This document shows, piece by piece, positions 28,711 through 36,423 of a stretch of DNA of 64,000 bases (the stretch's first letter is position 1; each line of letters begins with the position of its first letter). Position numbers and translations under genes: made by a program. The notes under the pieces were generated by a model. The model was not told where the DNA came from. It did not search any database and saw nothing but the letters and a program-made list of their open reading frames with translations. Source of the DNA: CAZPXZ01 sp965221505 (GTDB lineage: Bacteria; Pseudomonadota; Alphaproteobacteria; Rhodobacterales; CAZPXZ01); NCBI GenBank assembly GCA_965221505.1, contig CBDCSI010000001.1, positions 1,798,001 through 1,862,000 on the forward strand, given 5' to 3'.

Positions 28711-29498
28711 CGGGCTTCGTGCCGCGCGACCTCGCCGAGACGCGCGCGCTCGTGGTGGGCGGGACCTCGGGAATCGGCTTTGCGACGGCGCAGTCCCTTC
28801 TTGCGGCCGGCGTGCCGAGCCTGCGGATTGCGGGGCGCGACGCGGAGCGGGGCGCGCGCGCCGAGGAAACGTTGCGCGCCGGGAGCCCGGCGGCCGACGT
28901 CGCGTTCGTTCGGGCGGATTGCGCCGACCCGGCTGCGGCGGAGGCGATGGCGAACCGGGCCGCGCAGGAGATGGGCGGAATCGATCTCCTCGTCGCGTCC
29001 GCCGGCGGCAATCATCGGCCGCAGTTGCTGTTTCGCACCCCCATCGAGAGCGTGGCGGCCGTCGTCGCGGACGACCTCCTGCCGGGGCTTCTCGCGTGCC
29101 GCGCGGCGCTTCCGCATCTGATCGAGGCGGGCGGAGGCGCCGTGATTGCGGTCGCGTCCGACGCGGCCAAGATCGCCACGCCGGGGGAAACGGTGATCGG
29201 CGCGGTCATGTCCGCGACGGTCCAATTCGTTCGGGGCCTTGCCGTCGAAGGCAAGCGCAACGGCATCCGGGCCAACTGCGTCACCCCCTCGCTGGTGGAG
29301 GGAACGCCCCTGACCGACCGACTCATGGAAGAGGGCACGTTTTCGAGCCGACTGTTCGCGAAGGCGCGACCGCTGGCGGCGCTGGGCCCGACGACGCCCG
29401 ACGACCTCGCCGCGCTGATCGTGTTTCTCGCCGGCCCGAAGGCCGCGAAAATCACCGGTCAGGCGATTTCGGTCAACGGCGGGATCAGCGCCGCCTGA
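28707..29498 (+). CDS. Short-chain dehydrogenase/reductase fold protein with altered catalytic site
   Basis: 263 residues from GTG 28707. The Rossmann cofactor motif VVGGTSGIGFATAQ and the NAG-equivalent VASAGG are present, and the Ser of the catalytic set is at 151 (VASDAAK). The usual Tyr-x3-Lys reads Ile164 and Met168 (VIGAVMSA), so normal SDR oxidoreduction is not expected. The C-terminal NGGISAA is normal, and the frame is intact, arguing against decay. It lies between rlmE and gmk, a place where other alphaproteobacteria may have unrelated genes. It may bind a nucleotide without catalysis, or use other residues. Confidence 0.85.
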   Translation: MTGFVPRDLAETRALVVGGTSGIGFATAQSLLAAGVPSLRIAGRDAERGARAEETLRAGSPAADVAFVRADCADPAAAEAMANRAAQEMGGIDLLVASAGGNHRPQLLFRTPIESVAAVVADDLLPGLLACRAALPHLIEAGGGAVIAVASDAAKIATPGETVIGAVMSATVQFVRGLAVEGKRNGIRANCVTPSLVEGTPLTDRLMEEGTFSSRLFAKARPLAALGPTTPDDLAALIVFLAGPKAAKITGQAISVNGGISAA

Positions 29499-29513
29499 AC
29501 CTCCGGCGATGCG

Positions 29514-30152
29514 GTGACGAAGGCCCGACATCTCCCGACCCGCGCCCGAAGGGGACTCGCGCTGGTGGTGTCTTCGCCGTCGGGCGCCGGCAAGACTACC
29601 CTCACCCGGCATCTGGTCGAGTCGGACCCCAATCTCGACCTTTCCGTCTCGGCGACGACGCGCCCGCCCCGCCCGGGCGAACGGCCCGCCGAACACTACC
29701 ACTTCGTCGACGACGCGGAGTTCGACCGGATGATCGCGGCCTCCGAATTGCTGGAGTTCGCGGAGGTGTTCGGCCACCGGTACGGCTCTCCCAGAGCGTT
29801 CGTGGACTCGCGGCTCGCGGAAGGCCGCGACGTCGCCTTCGACATCGACTGGCAGGGCGCCCGGCAGCTTCGCGAGCGGCTGGGCGACGACGTGGTCAGC
29901 GTGTTCGTCCTGCCGCCCGGGCGCCAGGCCCAGCGCGACCGCCTGCAGCGCCGGGGTCAGGATTCCGGCGAGAGCGTGAGCCGGCGCGTGGCGGAGGCCG
30001 CAAGGGACCTGTCGCACTGGCCGGAATACCGGCACGTGATCCTGAACGACGATCTCGAGCGCTCGAAGCGCACGCTCGCCGCGATTCTGGAGGCGGCGCG
30101 TTCCGAGAGCGACCGGCAGCGGTGGATTCCGGACTTTGTCGAATCCTTTTGA
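29514..30152 (+). CDS. gmk: Guanylate kinase
   Basis: 212 residues from GTG 29514. It phosphorylates GMP to GDP. The P-loop SSPSGAGKTTL is at residues about 20-30, with SATTRPPRPGE for GMP binding, FAEVFGHRYGSP and DIDWQGARQL. Length is normal. It is 15 bases after the SDR gene, inside a tight plus-strand run. Confidence 0.96.
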   Translation: MTKARHLPTRARRGLALVVSSPSGAGKTTLTRHLVESDPNLDLSVSATTRPPRPGERPAEHYHFVDDAEFDRMIAASELLEFAEVFGHRYGSPRAFVDSRLAEGRDVAFDIDWQGARQLRERLGDDVVSVFVLPPGRQAQRDRLQRRGQDSGESVSRRVAEAARDLSHWPEYRHVILNDDLERSKRTLAAILEAARSESDRQRWIPDFVESF

Positions 30153-30231
30153 GCGCGGACCGGAGGCCGGTAGACTGGTGACCGGTGCGGCCGGAGGGCG
30201 GAACGGCGACCTCGGGTGGGGAGCGAGAGCC

Positions 30232-30804
30232 ATGTCGGATTTCGAAGATCGCGTTGCGCAAGGCGGGCAGTGCTACGCGCTGGGACCGCTCCGGCCGGTC
30301 TTCGACGATCCGGACAGCAACTGGATCGCGCCCGGCGCCCGGATCGTCGGCGACGTCAGAATCGGGACCGGGACCAGCGTCTGGTTCGGAGCGGTGATTC
30401 GCGCCGACAACGAACCCATGCGGATCGGCAGCGACTCGAACGTCCAGGACGGCAGCGTCCTGCATTCCGACCCGGGGTTTCCGCTCCGGATCGGCGACGA
30501 GGTCACCATCGGGCACGGAGCCGTCGTTCACGGTTGCACGATCCGGGACGGCGTGCTCGTCGGCATGGGCGCGACGGTGATGAACGGAGCCGAGGTGGGC
30601 GAGAACAGCGTCGTCGGCGCCGGCGCCCTGATTCCCGAGGGCGTCTCCGTACCGCCCGGTTCTCTCGTCCTCGGCGTCCCGGCGCGGGTGGTTCGCGAAC
30701 TGGGGCCCGAAGAGCGGGAGAGCGGGCGCATGTCGGCGAAGAGCTACCGGAGCCGGGCGATTCGCTATCGCGAGACGTTCGGACCGGCGGCGGCGAAGCC
30801 GTGA
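30232..30804 (+). CDS. Gamma-class carbonic anhydrase family protein
   Basis: 190 residues from ATG 30232. Left-handed beta-helix hexapeptide repeats run from about residue 35 to 145 (IAPGARIVGDVRIG onward). Zinc-ligand histidines are visible in SVLHSD and IGHGAVVHGC, as in CaiE/PaaY/Cam-like proteins. Catalytic competence of such proteins varies. Its stop overlaps the DUF3553 start. Confidence 0.9.
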   Translation: MSDFEDRVAQGGQCYALGPLRPVFDDPDSNWIAPGARIVGDVRIGTGTSVWFGAVIRADNEPMRIGSDSNVQDGSVLHSDPGFPLRIGDEVTIGHGAVVHGCTIRDGVLVGMGATVMNGAEVGENSVVGAGALIPEGVSVPPGSLVLGVPARVVRELGPEERESGRMSAKSYRSRAIRYRETFGPAAAKP

Positions 30805-31007
30805 TTCCCTGGCTCGAGGTCGGCATGCTGGTTCGCCTGTCCGCAGCGCCCGAATGGGGCGTCGGGCAGGTGCAATCCGTCGACGGAAATCGCGTCACGG
30901 TGAATTTTCCGGATGCCGGGAAACGCTCCATCGACGCAGGCGAAGCGGAACTGATCGTCGAGGCGGACGACCCGGCAGAACGGGGAGGGGGAGGAGATGC
31001 TGATTGA
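30801..31007 (+). CDS. DUF3553 small protein
   Basis: 68 residues from GTG 30801, overlapping the previous stop by four bases and the next gene by 11. VRLSAAPEWGVGQVQSVDG and VTVNFPDAGKR match DUF3553, a short SH3-like or CarD-like beta domain found mostly in alphaproteobacteria. Similar beta folds bind RNA polymerase or nucleic acid, but no function is established here. Confidence 0.85.
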   Translation: MIPWLEVGMLVRLSAAPEWGVGQVQSVDGNRVTVNFPDAGKRSIDAGEAELIVEADDPAERGGGGDAD

Positions 31008-31785
31008 AGCGGGACGCTACGCAGTCCGCCTCGCCGAGGGAGACGAAGACGTCAAGCGCGCGCTGCGCCTTCGCCACCGCGTTTTCGGCACCGAGCTGGG
31101 CGTTCGCTCGACCGGCGCCGAGGAAGGGATCGAGACCGACCGGTTCGACCCTCATTGCGAGCACCTGATTCTGGAAGACCGCCAGGCCGAAGGCGGCGCG
31201 GAAGTGGTCGGCACGTACCGGATCCTTTCCGGCTCCGCAGCCGCGAACGGCCCCGGATTCTACTCGTCCACGGAATTCGACCTCTCGGCGTTCTCCAGCC
31301 GTGCCGAGCAATGCATGGAGGTGGGGCGCACCTGCGTGGACCGGGCGCATCGGGGCGGCCCGGCGACGAGCCTGCTCTGGGCCGGTCTTGCGAGCCTGGT
31401 GTTTGCGCGGGACACCCGGTTCCTGCTGGGCTGCGCCAGCTTCCCCGGGACGGATCCGGAAAGAATTGCCCATGCCCTGTCCTATCTCCACTGCCACCAT
31501 CTCGCGCCGGAGGACATCCGGGCGCGGGTGGTCGGCGAGCACGGCGTCGCGATGGACGTCCTGCCCTGCGCAGAGGTGAATCGGGAGGAAGCCATGCGGA
31601 CGACCCCGTCCCTGATCAAGGGCTATCTGAGACTCGGAGGGGTCACCGGCGAGGGAGCGTTCGTGGATCATGCGTTCGGGGTGATCGACGTGTTCCTGGT
31701 CGTGGACGTCGAGCGCGTGAGCGATCGGCAGAAGGCCCGTTACCGAAGCCGCTTCGACGAGGCTCGGGCGCGAGCCTCCGGCTGA
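30997..31785 (+). CDS. olsB: OlsB-type ornithine N-acyltransferase
   Basis: 262 residues from ATG 30997, preceded by GGAGGAG. The GNAT-like fold of OlsB is seen in RLRHRVFGTELG, EHLILEDR, VGTYRILSG, MEVGRTCVDRAHRGGPA and LLGCASFPGTDP. OlsB acylates ornithine with a 3-hydroxyacyl group from ACP to form lyso-ornithine lipid, a phosphate-free membrane lipid. It is adjacent to the matching OlsA. Confidence 0.9.
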   Translation: MLIEAGRYAVRLAEGDEDVKRALRLRHRVFGTELGVRSTGAEEGIETDRFDPHCEHLILEDRQAEGGAEVVGTYRILSGSAAANGPGFYSSTEFDLSAFSSRAEQCMEVGRTCVDRAHRGGPATSLLWAGLASLVFARDTRFLLGCASFPGTDPERIAHALSYLHCHHLAPEDIRARVVGEHGVAMDVLPCAEVNREEAMRTTPSLIKGYLRLGGVTGEGAFVDHAFGVIDVFLVVDVERVSDRQKARYRSRFDEARARASG

Positions 31786-32607
31786 ATGGCCGGCGACCGG
31801 TCCCGATCGGCGGCCGAATCGCCGCCGCCCGCTCGTCTCGCGTTGCTGCGCGGCGGCGGACGGGTCGCGCTGGCGCTCCTGATCACCCTCGCCCTGCTGC
31901 CGGTCGAACTGGCGTTTCGTCTCGCCGGGGGCAGTGCGGACCGGAAGATCGCCGCGATCTGGAGCCGAGCGCTTCTCGCCTGCCTCGGACTCGAGCTAAA
32001 GCGGGAAGGAACGCCGATTCGCAGCGGAATGCTGGCGGCCAACCACGCGAGCTGGATCGATCCCCTTGCGGTCGGGGCCGCAGCGCCCGCTTTCTTCGTC
32101 GCCAAGCGAGAGGTGCGGGGCTGGCCCGTCATCGGCCCGATCTGCCGACTCGGGCGGGTGGAGTTCGTCGAACGGCGGCCGTCCGCGGTGCGCTCGCAGG
32201 TCCGGCGACTGAGCCGGCGGCTCGACGACTCCCACCTCCTGTGCGTGTTTCCGGAGGGAACCTCGACCGACGGTCTTCGGGTGCTGCGGTTTCGGTCGTC
32301 GCTCTTCGCATCGGTTCTGGGCGCCGGCGGTTCGGGAGTCGATACGGAGGTGCAACCCGTGGTCGTCCGCTACCGGAGCGACGCCTCGCTGCCGGAGAGC
32401 TTCTACGCCTGGTGGGGCGACATGACCTTTGCGCAGCATCTCTTGTCGGTGGCGGCGCTTTCCCGTCGCGGCCGGGTCACGGTCACGTTTCTGGACCCGG
32501 TATCCGCATCCTCCTTCCCGGACCGGAAGAGTCTGGCGCGAGAGGTTGAAGCCAGGGTGGTGAGGGAATTCGGAGCGGCGGAGGGGGACGGCGCGACTCA
32601 GGGGTGA
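31786..32607 (+). CDS. olsA: OlsA-type lysophospholipid/lyso-ornithine-lipid acyltransferase
   Basis: 273 residues starting immediately after the olsB stop. One N-terminal membrane helix (about 22-45) is followed by the PlsC signature: the catalytic HX4D in NHASWIDPL, then FVEFVERR-type and FPEGTSTDG motifs. In this position it should add the second acyl chain to lyso-ornithine lipid, at the inner membrane. It converges with ppk2. Confidence 0.9.
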   Translation: MAGDRSRSAAESPPPARLALLRGGGRVALALLITLALLPVELAFRLAGGSADRKIAAIWSRALLACLGLELKREGTPIRSGMLAANHASWIDPLAVGAAAPAFFVAKREVRGWPVIGPICRLGRVEFVERRPSAVRSQVRRLSRRLDDSHLLCVFPEGTSTDGLRVLRFRSSLFASVLGAGGSGVDTEVQPVVVRYRSDASLPESFYAWWGDMTFAQHLLSVAALSRRGRVTVTFLDPVSASSFPDRKSLAREVEARVVREFGAAEGDGATQG

Positions 32608-32650
32608 CGCGGTCGCGACGCCGGTATCGCTTGCGCCGGCGCCGGGCGCC

Positions 32651-33475
32651 CTACTGTCCGGCACTCTCGCCGGCGCGCCGCAGAACGCGGGGGTCGGCGC
32701 CGGTCACCAGCGATTCGTTCCGGTCCGGATACGGCAGGCTGTGAAGAAAGTGGTGCATGCTGGCGAGCCGCGCCCGCCGCTTGTCGTCCGACCGGACGAT
32801 CACCCACGGCGCCTCGTCGGTATCCGTCCGCTCGAACATGACGTTCATCGCGTCCGTGTAGTCGTCCCACCGGCCCAGCGACTCCGTGTCGACCGGCGTG
32901 AGCTTCCAGTGCTTCAGGGGATGATGCCGGCGGCGCTCGATTCGCCGGCGCTGCTCCTCGCGGGAGACGGCGAACCAGAACTTGAAGAGACGAATCCCGC
33001 TCTCGATCAGCATCGATTCGAAGGCCGGGCACTGATGCAGAAAACTTCGGTACTCGAACTCCGAGCAATATCCCATGACCCGCTCGACGCCCGCCCGGTT
33101 GTACCACGACCGGTCGAACAGGACGATCTCGCCGGAGGTCGGCAGGTGCGCGACATAGCGCTGGAAGAACCATTGGCCGCGCTCCGTATCGCCGGGTTTC
33201 GGCAGCGCCACCACCCGCGCTCCGCGGGGATTCAGGTGTTCCATGAAGCGCTTGATCGTACCGCCCTTGCCGGCCGCGTCGCGCCCCTCGAAGAGAACCA
33301 CGATCCTTTGCCCCGTGTCGCGTGCCCAACGCTGAACCTTCAGGAGTTCGATCTGCAGGAGCGCCTTTTCCGCTTCGTACGCGGGCCGCCTGAGACGCTC
33401 CGCATGCGGCGGCGGCACGTCGTCGCCGTAGCCGAAGGTCGGTCGTCCGCCCTCCTTCGCGAAACCCTGCGTCAT
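32651..33475 (-). CDS. ppk2: Polyphosphate kinase 2 family protein
   Basis: 274 residues. Walker A FEGRDAAGKGGTIKRF, Walker B LFDRSWYNRAGVERV and the ERRRHHPLKHWKLTPVD lid are intact. One-domain PPK2 enzymes transfer phosphate between polyphosphate and nucleotides; the subclass (NDP, NMP or both) is not decided by eye. It ends the ssb-mnmA-fbaB-ppk2 run, about 100 bases after fbaB. Confidence 0.95.
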   Translation of the reverse strand: MTQGFAKEGGRPTFGYGDDVPPPHAERLRRPAYEAEKALLQIELLKVQRWARDTGQRIVVLFEGRDAAGKGGTIKRFMEHLNPRGARVVALPKPGDTERGQWFFQRYVAHLPTSGEIVLFDRSWYNRAGVERVMGYCSEFEYRSFLHQCPAFESMLIESGIRLFKFWFAVSREEQRRRIERRRHHPLKHWKLTPVDTESLGRWDDYTDAMNVMFERTDTDEAPWVIVRSDDKRRARLASMHHFLHSLPYPDRNESLVTGADPRVLRRAGESAGQ

Positions 33476-33577
33476 CGAGCCTGCGCTCCCATCGCGGTTC
33501 GAACCCTCGGACGCGCGGCGCGGCCGGTCGCGCTCGGCGTCAGCGCGGGCGGAGGTCGGCTCACGCGCGATCCCTCC

Positions 33578-34513
33578 TCAGGACCCGGCGCCGTTCGCGT
33601 AGATTCGGACCAGACGGTCGAGCATCTCGAGCGCGTCGTCGCGGGGCCGCTGAAACGTGTTGCGTCCGATGATGGAGCCGTTCCCGCCGCCGTCCCGAAT
33701 GGCGATCGCGTCCTCGTAAACGGAGCTCGCGTCGCGTCGTGCGCCGCCGGAAAACACCACGATGCGCCTGCCGTCGAAGGCGGACCGGACGACGTGCCGC
33801 ACGCGTTCGGACAGGGTGCCGACCTCGATGCCGTGCGTTCGATAGGCTTTCCGCGCCGCTTCCTGTTCGACATGCGCAGAGGGCAGCTTGACCTTGATGA
33901 CATGCGCGCCGAGCAGGGCCGCGATCTGGGTCGCGTAGGCGGTCACGTCGATGGCGGTCTCGCCGTCGGCGCTCAGATCCTCCCCTCGGGGATAGGACCA
34001 GATCACGACCGCGATTCCCTTCGCCCTGGCTTCCTCGGCCACGGCCGAGATCTCCTCGAACATCTCGAGGGAGGCGGAAGATCCGGGATAGATCGTGAAC
34101 CCGATTCCGGAGCATCCCAGTCGAAGCGCATCGTCGACGGACGCCGTCACCGCCTGATCCTTCGGCAACTCGGCCGGGAGCAGGGAGTTGGCGGAATTCG
34201 CCTTCAGGATGGTCGGGATCTGGCCGGCGAAGGTGTCCGCGCCGGCTTCCAGCATGCCGAGCGGCGCGGCGTAGGCGTTCAGTCCCGCGTCGATGGCGAG
34301 ACGGAAGTGGTAGTGGGGATCGTAGGCCGGCGGGTTGGGCGCATAGCTTCGCGCGGGTCCGTGCTCGAATCCCTGATCGACCGGAAGGATGATCATGTAG
34401 CCGGTGCCGGCGAGGCGCCCGGTCATGAGCATCCTGCACAGATTTGCCTTCACGCCCGGGGTCACCCCCTCGTAGGCGGACAGGATTTTCTGAATTGTGG
34501 GCGTCACCTGCAT
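33578..34513 (-). CDS. fbaB: Class I fructose-bisphosphate aldolase, FbaB/DhnA type
   Basis: 311 residues. The Schiff-base Lys lies in HVIKVKLPSAHVE; LPVDQGFEHGPARSY, IGFTIYPGS, IWSYPRGEDLS and VFSGGARRD complete the family pattern. It cleaves or forms fructose-1,6-bisphosphate without a metal ion. It lies eight bases after mnmA, so probably co-transcribed. No other glycolytic gene is nearby. Confidence 0.93.
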   Translation of the reverse strand: MQVTPTIQKILSAYEGVTPGVKANLCRMLMTGRLAGTGYMIILPVDQGFEHGPARSYAPNPPAYDPHYHFRLAIDAGLNAYAAPLGMLEAGADTFAGQIPTILKANSANSLLPAELPKDQAVTASVDDALRLGCSGIGFTIYPGSSASLEMFEEISAVAEEARAKGIAVVIWSYPRGEDLSADGETAIDVTAYATQIAALLGAHVIKVKLPSAHVEQEAARKAYRTHGIEVGTLSERVRHVVRSAFDGRRIVVFSGGARRDASSVYEDAIAIRDGGGNGSIIGRNTFQRPRDDALEMLDRLVRIYANGAGS

Positions 34514-34521
34514 CCTCTACC

Positions 34522-35787
34522 TCACTCTTGACACCTTGGACGCGGACGGTCTCGCGCCGTCTCCGCGAGCCGGGCGTTCGCTGGCCGGGATTCGGCTCGA
34601 CCGCCGTCGGGTTCGATCCATCCGCCGCCGAAGACGCGACTTCCGCCGGGCGCGTGGAAGACGCAGGCCTGGCCCGGCGCCGGCGCCTCGACCGGCGTCA
34701 CGAACCGCACCCTGGCCGAGTTCCCGCCGTCCGCCGCGCTCCCGCAGAGTAGCGTGGCCGCGGACGGCGCGGCGCCGGAGCGAATGCGGGCGGCGACGGG
34801 AAGGCCCGCCTCCGGCAGGCTCCCGAGCGTGCCCGGACCGATCCAGTTTACGCCGGACAACCGTACGGAGGCGGCCTGCAGCGACGAGCGCGGGCCGACG
34901 ATCACGGCGTTTCGTTCCGCGTCGATTCGGGTGACGAACAGGGGTTCGCTGCGGCTGACCCCGAGGCCCCGCCGTTGCCCGACGGTGTAGCCCCGAATGC
35001 CGGAATGCGTGCCGAGGACGGTCCCGTCTTCGTGCAGGATCGGCCCGGTCCCCGGCGCGTCGGGCCGAAGCCGCGCCACGACCTCCGCATAGCGCCCGCC
35101 GGCGACGAAGCAGATGTCCTGGCTGTCCGGCTTTTCCGCCACGGGCAACCCGGCCCGCGCCGCATACGCCCGAACGTCGCGCTTCGACGGAAAGGCGCCG
35201 ATCGGCAACCGCAAGCGCCCGAGCTGCTCGCGCGTGGTCGCGAACAGAAAATACGACTGGTCGCGGTCGGCGTCCCTTGCGCAGTGCAGCTCCGCGCCGT
35301 CCGGACCTTCCGCCCGGCGGGCGTAATGCCCGGTCGCGAGGGCGTCCGCGCCGAGATCCATGGCGAGATCGAGAAGGTCGCGAAACTTGACTCGTTCGTT
35401 GCAGCGGACGCAGGGAAGAGGGGTTCTGCCTGCGACGTACGAATCGGCGAAGTCGTCGATAACCGCTTCGCGGAACCGGGATTCGCGGTCCAGCACGTAA
35501 TGCGGTATCCCGAGAAGGTCGGCCACCCGGCGGGCGTCCCGAATGTCCGCACCCGCGCAGCATGCGCCCTTTCGTGCCTCCGAGCCGCCGTGCAGGCGCA
35601 GCGTGATCCCCACGGGTCGGCATCCCGCCTCGACCAGCAACGCCGCCGCGACCGAGGAGTCCACGCCGCCGGACATGGCGACCGCCACGCGGGAGCCGGA
35701 CTCGACTCCGAGGCAGCGCGCGAGTTCGGGTCCCGGAGGACACTCAAAAGGGGATGTTGTCTTCTTCGTCGTCGAAATCGTCGACAT
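34522..35787 (-). CDS. mnmA: MnmA, tRNA 2-thiouridylase
   Basis: 421 residues from ATG 35787, which lies inside the 3' end of ssb (44-base overlap); no in-frame start was found after the ssb stop. The PP-loop AVAMSGGVDSSVAA is near residue 32. Catalytic cysteines are in PLPCVRCNE and QDICFVAGG. It thiolates U34 of Lys, Glu and Gln tRNAs using sulfur from the IscS/SufS relay. The unusually deep overlap with ssb suggests coupled translation. Confidence 0.92.
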   Translation of the reverse strand: MSTISTTKKTTSPFECPPGPELARCLGVESGSRVAVAMSGGVDSSVAAALLVEAGCRPVGITLRLHGGSEARKGACCAGADIRDARRVADLLGIPHYVLDRESRFREAVIDDFADSYVAGRTPLPCVRCNERVKFRDLLDLAMDLGADALATGHYARRAEGPDGAELHCARDADRDQSYFLFATTREQLGRLRLPIGAFPSKRDVRAYAARAGLPVAEKPDSQDICFVAGGRYAEVVARLRPDAPGTGPILHEDGTVLGTHSGIRGYTVGQRRGLGVSRSEPLFVTRIDAERNAVIVGPRSSLQAASVRLSGVNWIGPGTLGSLPEAGLPVAARIRSGAAPSAATLLCGSAADGGNSARVRFVTPVEAPAPGQACVFHAPGGSRVFGGGWIEPDGGRAESRPANARLAETARDRPRPRCQE

Positions 35788-36235
35788 CGTGGGGGTCTCG
35801 CCCGCGCGAACTCCGATCCCGGTCGTATCCGTCGTCCGAGCCGTCCCGGCCTCGATATTCGTCCCGCCGGTATCCTCCCTCCTGGCGGGTGTCGAGGATC
35901 TGGAGCTGCGAGTTGAAGCCCTGAAGCACAATTTCGGTCGAGTAACGGTCATTTCCATCACGGTCTTGCCACTTTCGAGTCCGAATTTGACCCTCGATGT
36001 ACACCTTGGATCCTTTTTGGAGGTAATTCTCCACGACGCGAACCAGACTCTCGTTGAAAATCGCCACGCGATGCCATTCCGTCCGCTCGTTCCGCTCGCC
36101 GGTCACGCGGTCCTTCCAGGACTCGTTCGTAGCGACGCGCAAATTGGCGACTGCGCGCCCATCCCGCTTCTGGCGAATCTCCGGATCGGCGCCGAGATTG
36201 CCGACGATGATCGCCTTGTTGATGGACCCGCTCAT
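35744..36235 (-). CDS. ssb: Single-stranded DNA-binding protein
   Basis: 163 residues. An OB fold at residues 1-110 (KAIIVGNLGADPEIR, WHRVAIFNE, GSKVYIEGQI) is followed by a Gly/Asp/Arg-rich linker and the acidic tip DDEEDNIPF that recruits repair and replication partners. It protects ssDNA in replication and repair. It is divergent from uvrA, a widely conserved arrangement. Confidence 0.97.
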   Translation of the reverse strand: MSGSINKAIIVGNLGADPEIRQKRDGRAVANLRVATNESWKDRVTGERNERTEWHRVAIFNESLVRVVENYLQKGSKVYIEGQIRTRKWQDRDGNDRYSTEIVLQGFNSQLQILDTRQEGGYRRDEYRGRDGSDDGYDRDRSSRGRDPHDVDDFDDEEDNIPF

Positions 36236-36423
36236 GATTCCCTCCTTGCGACATGGTTGCCTTCTGCCGTTTGCCGTCGGAAGCCTATCCCATGTACCAT
36301 CCTCGCGCTACCGGCGTCGCAGCGCAACGCGAGGGCGTCCGGCGCACCGATTCGAATCCGGGTAACGCTCGGCCGCCGGCGGCGACGCACGGCCGTGGCC
36401 CGCAGCAGAGCAGGAACGACGGC

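Noticed and set aside
36253..36423. UvrA extension from ATG 36253
   Set aside because: The extra 57 residues lack similarity to UvrA, and RIEVRGAREHNL is the normal N-terminus, favouring TTG 36424.
36236..36423. SOS box between ssb and uvrA
   Set aside because: I looked for the direct GTTC-N7-GTTC pattern used by alphaproteobacterial LexA and did not find it.
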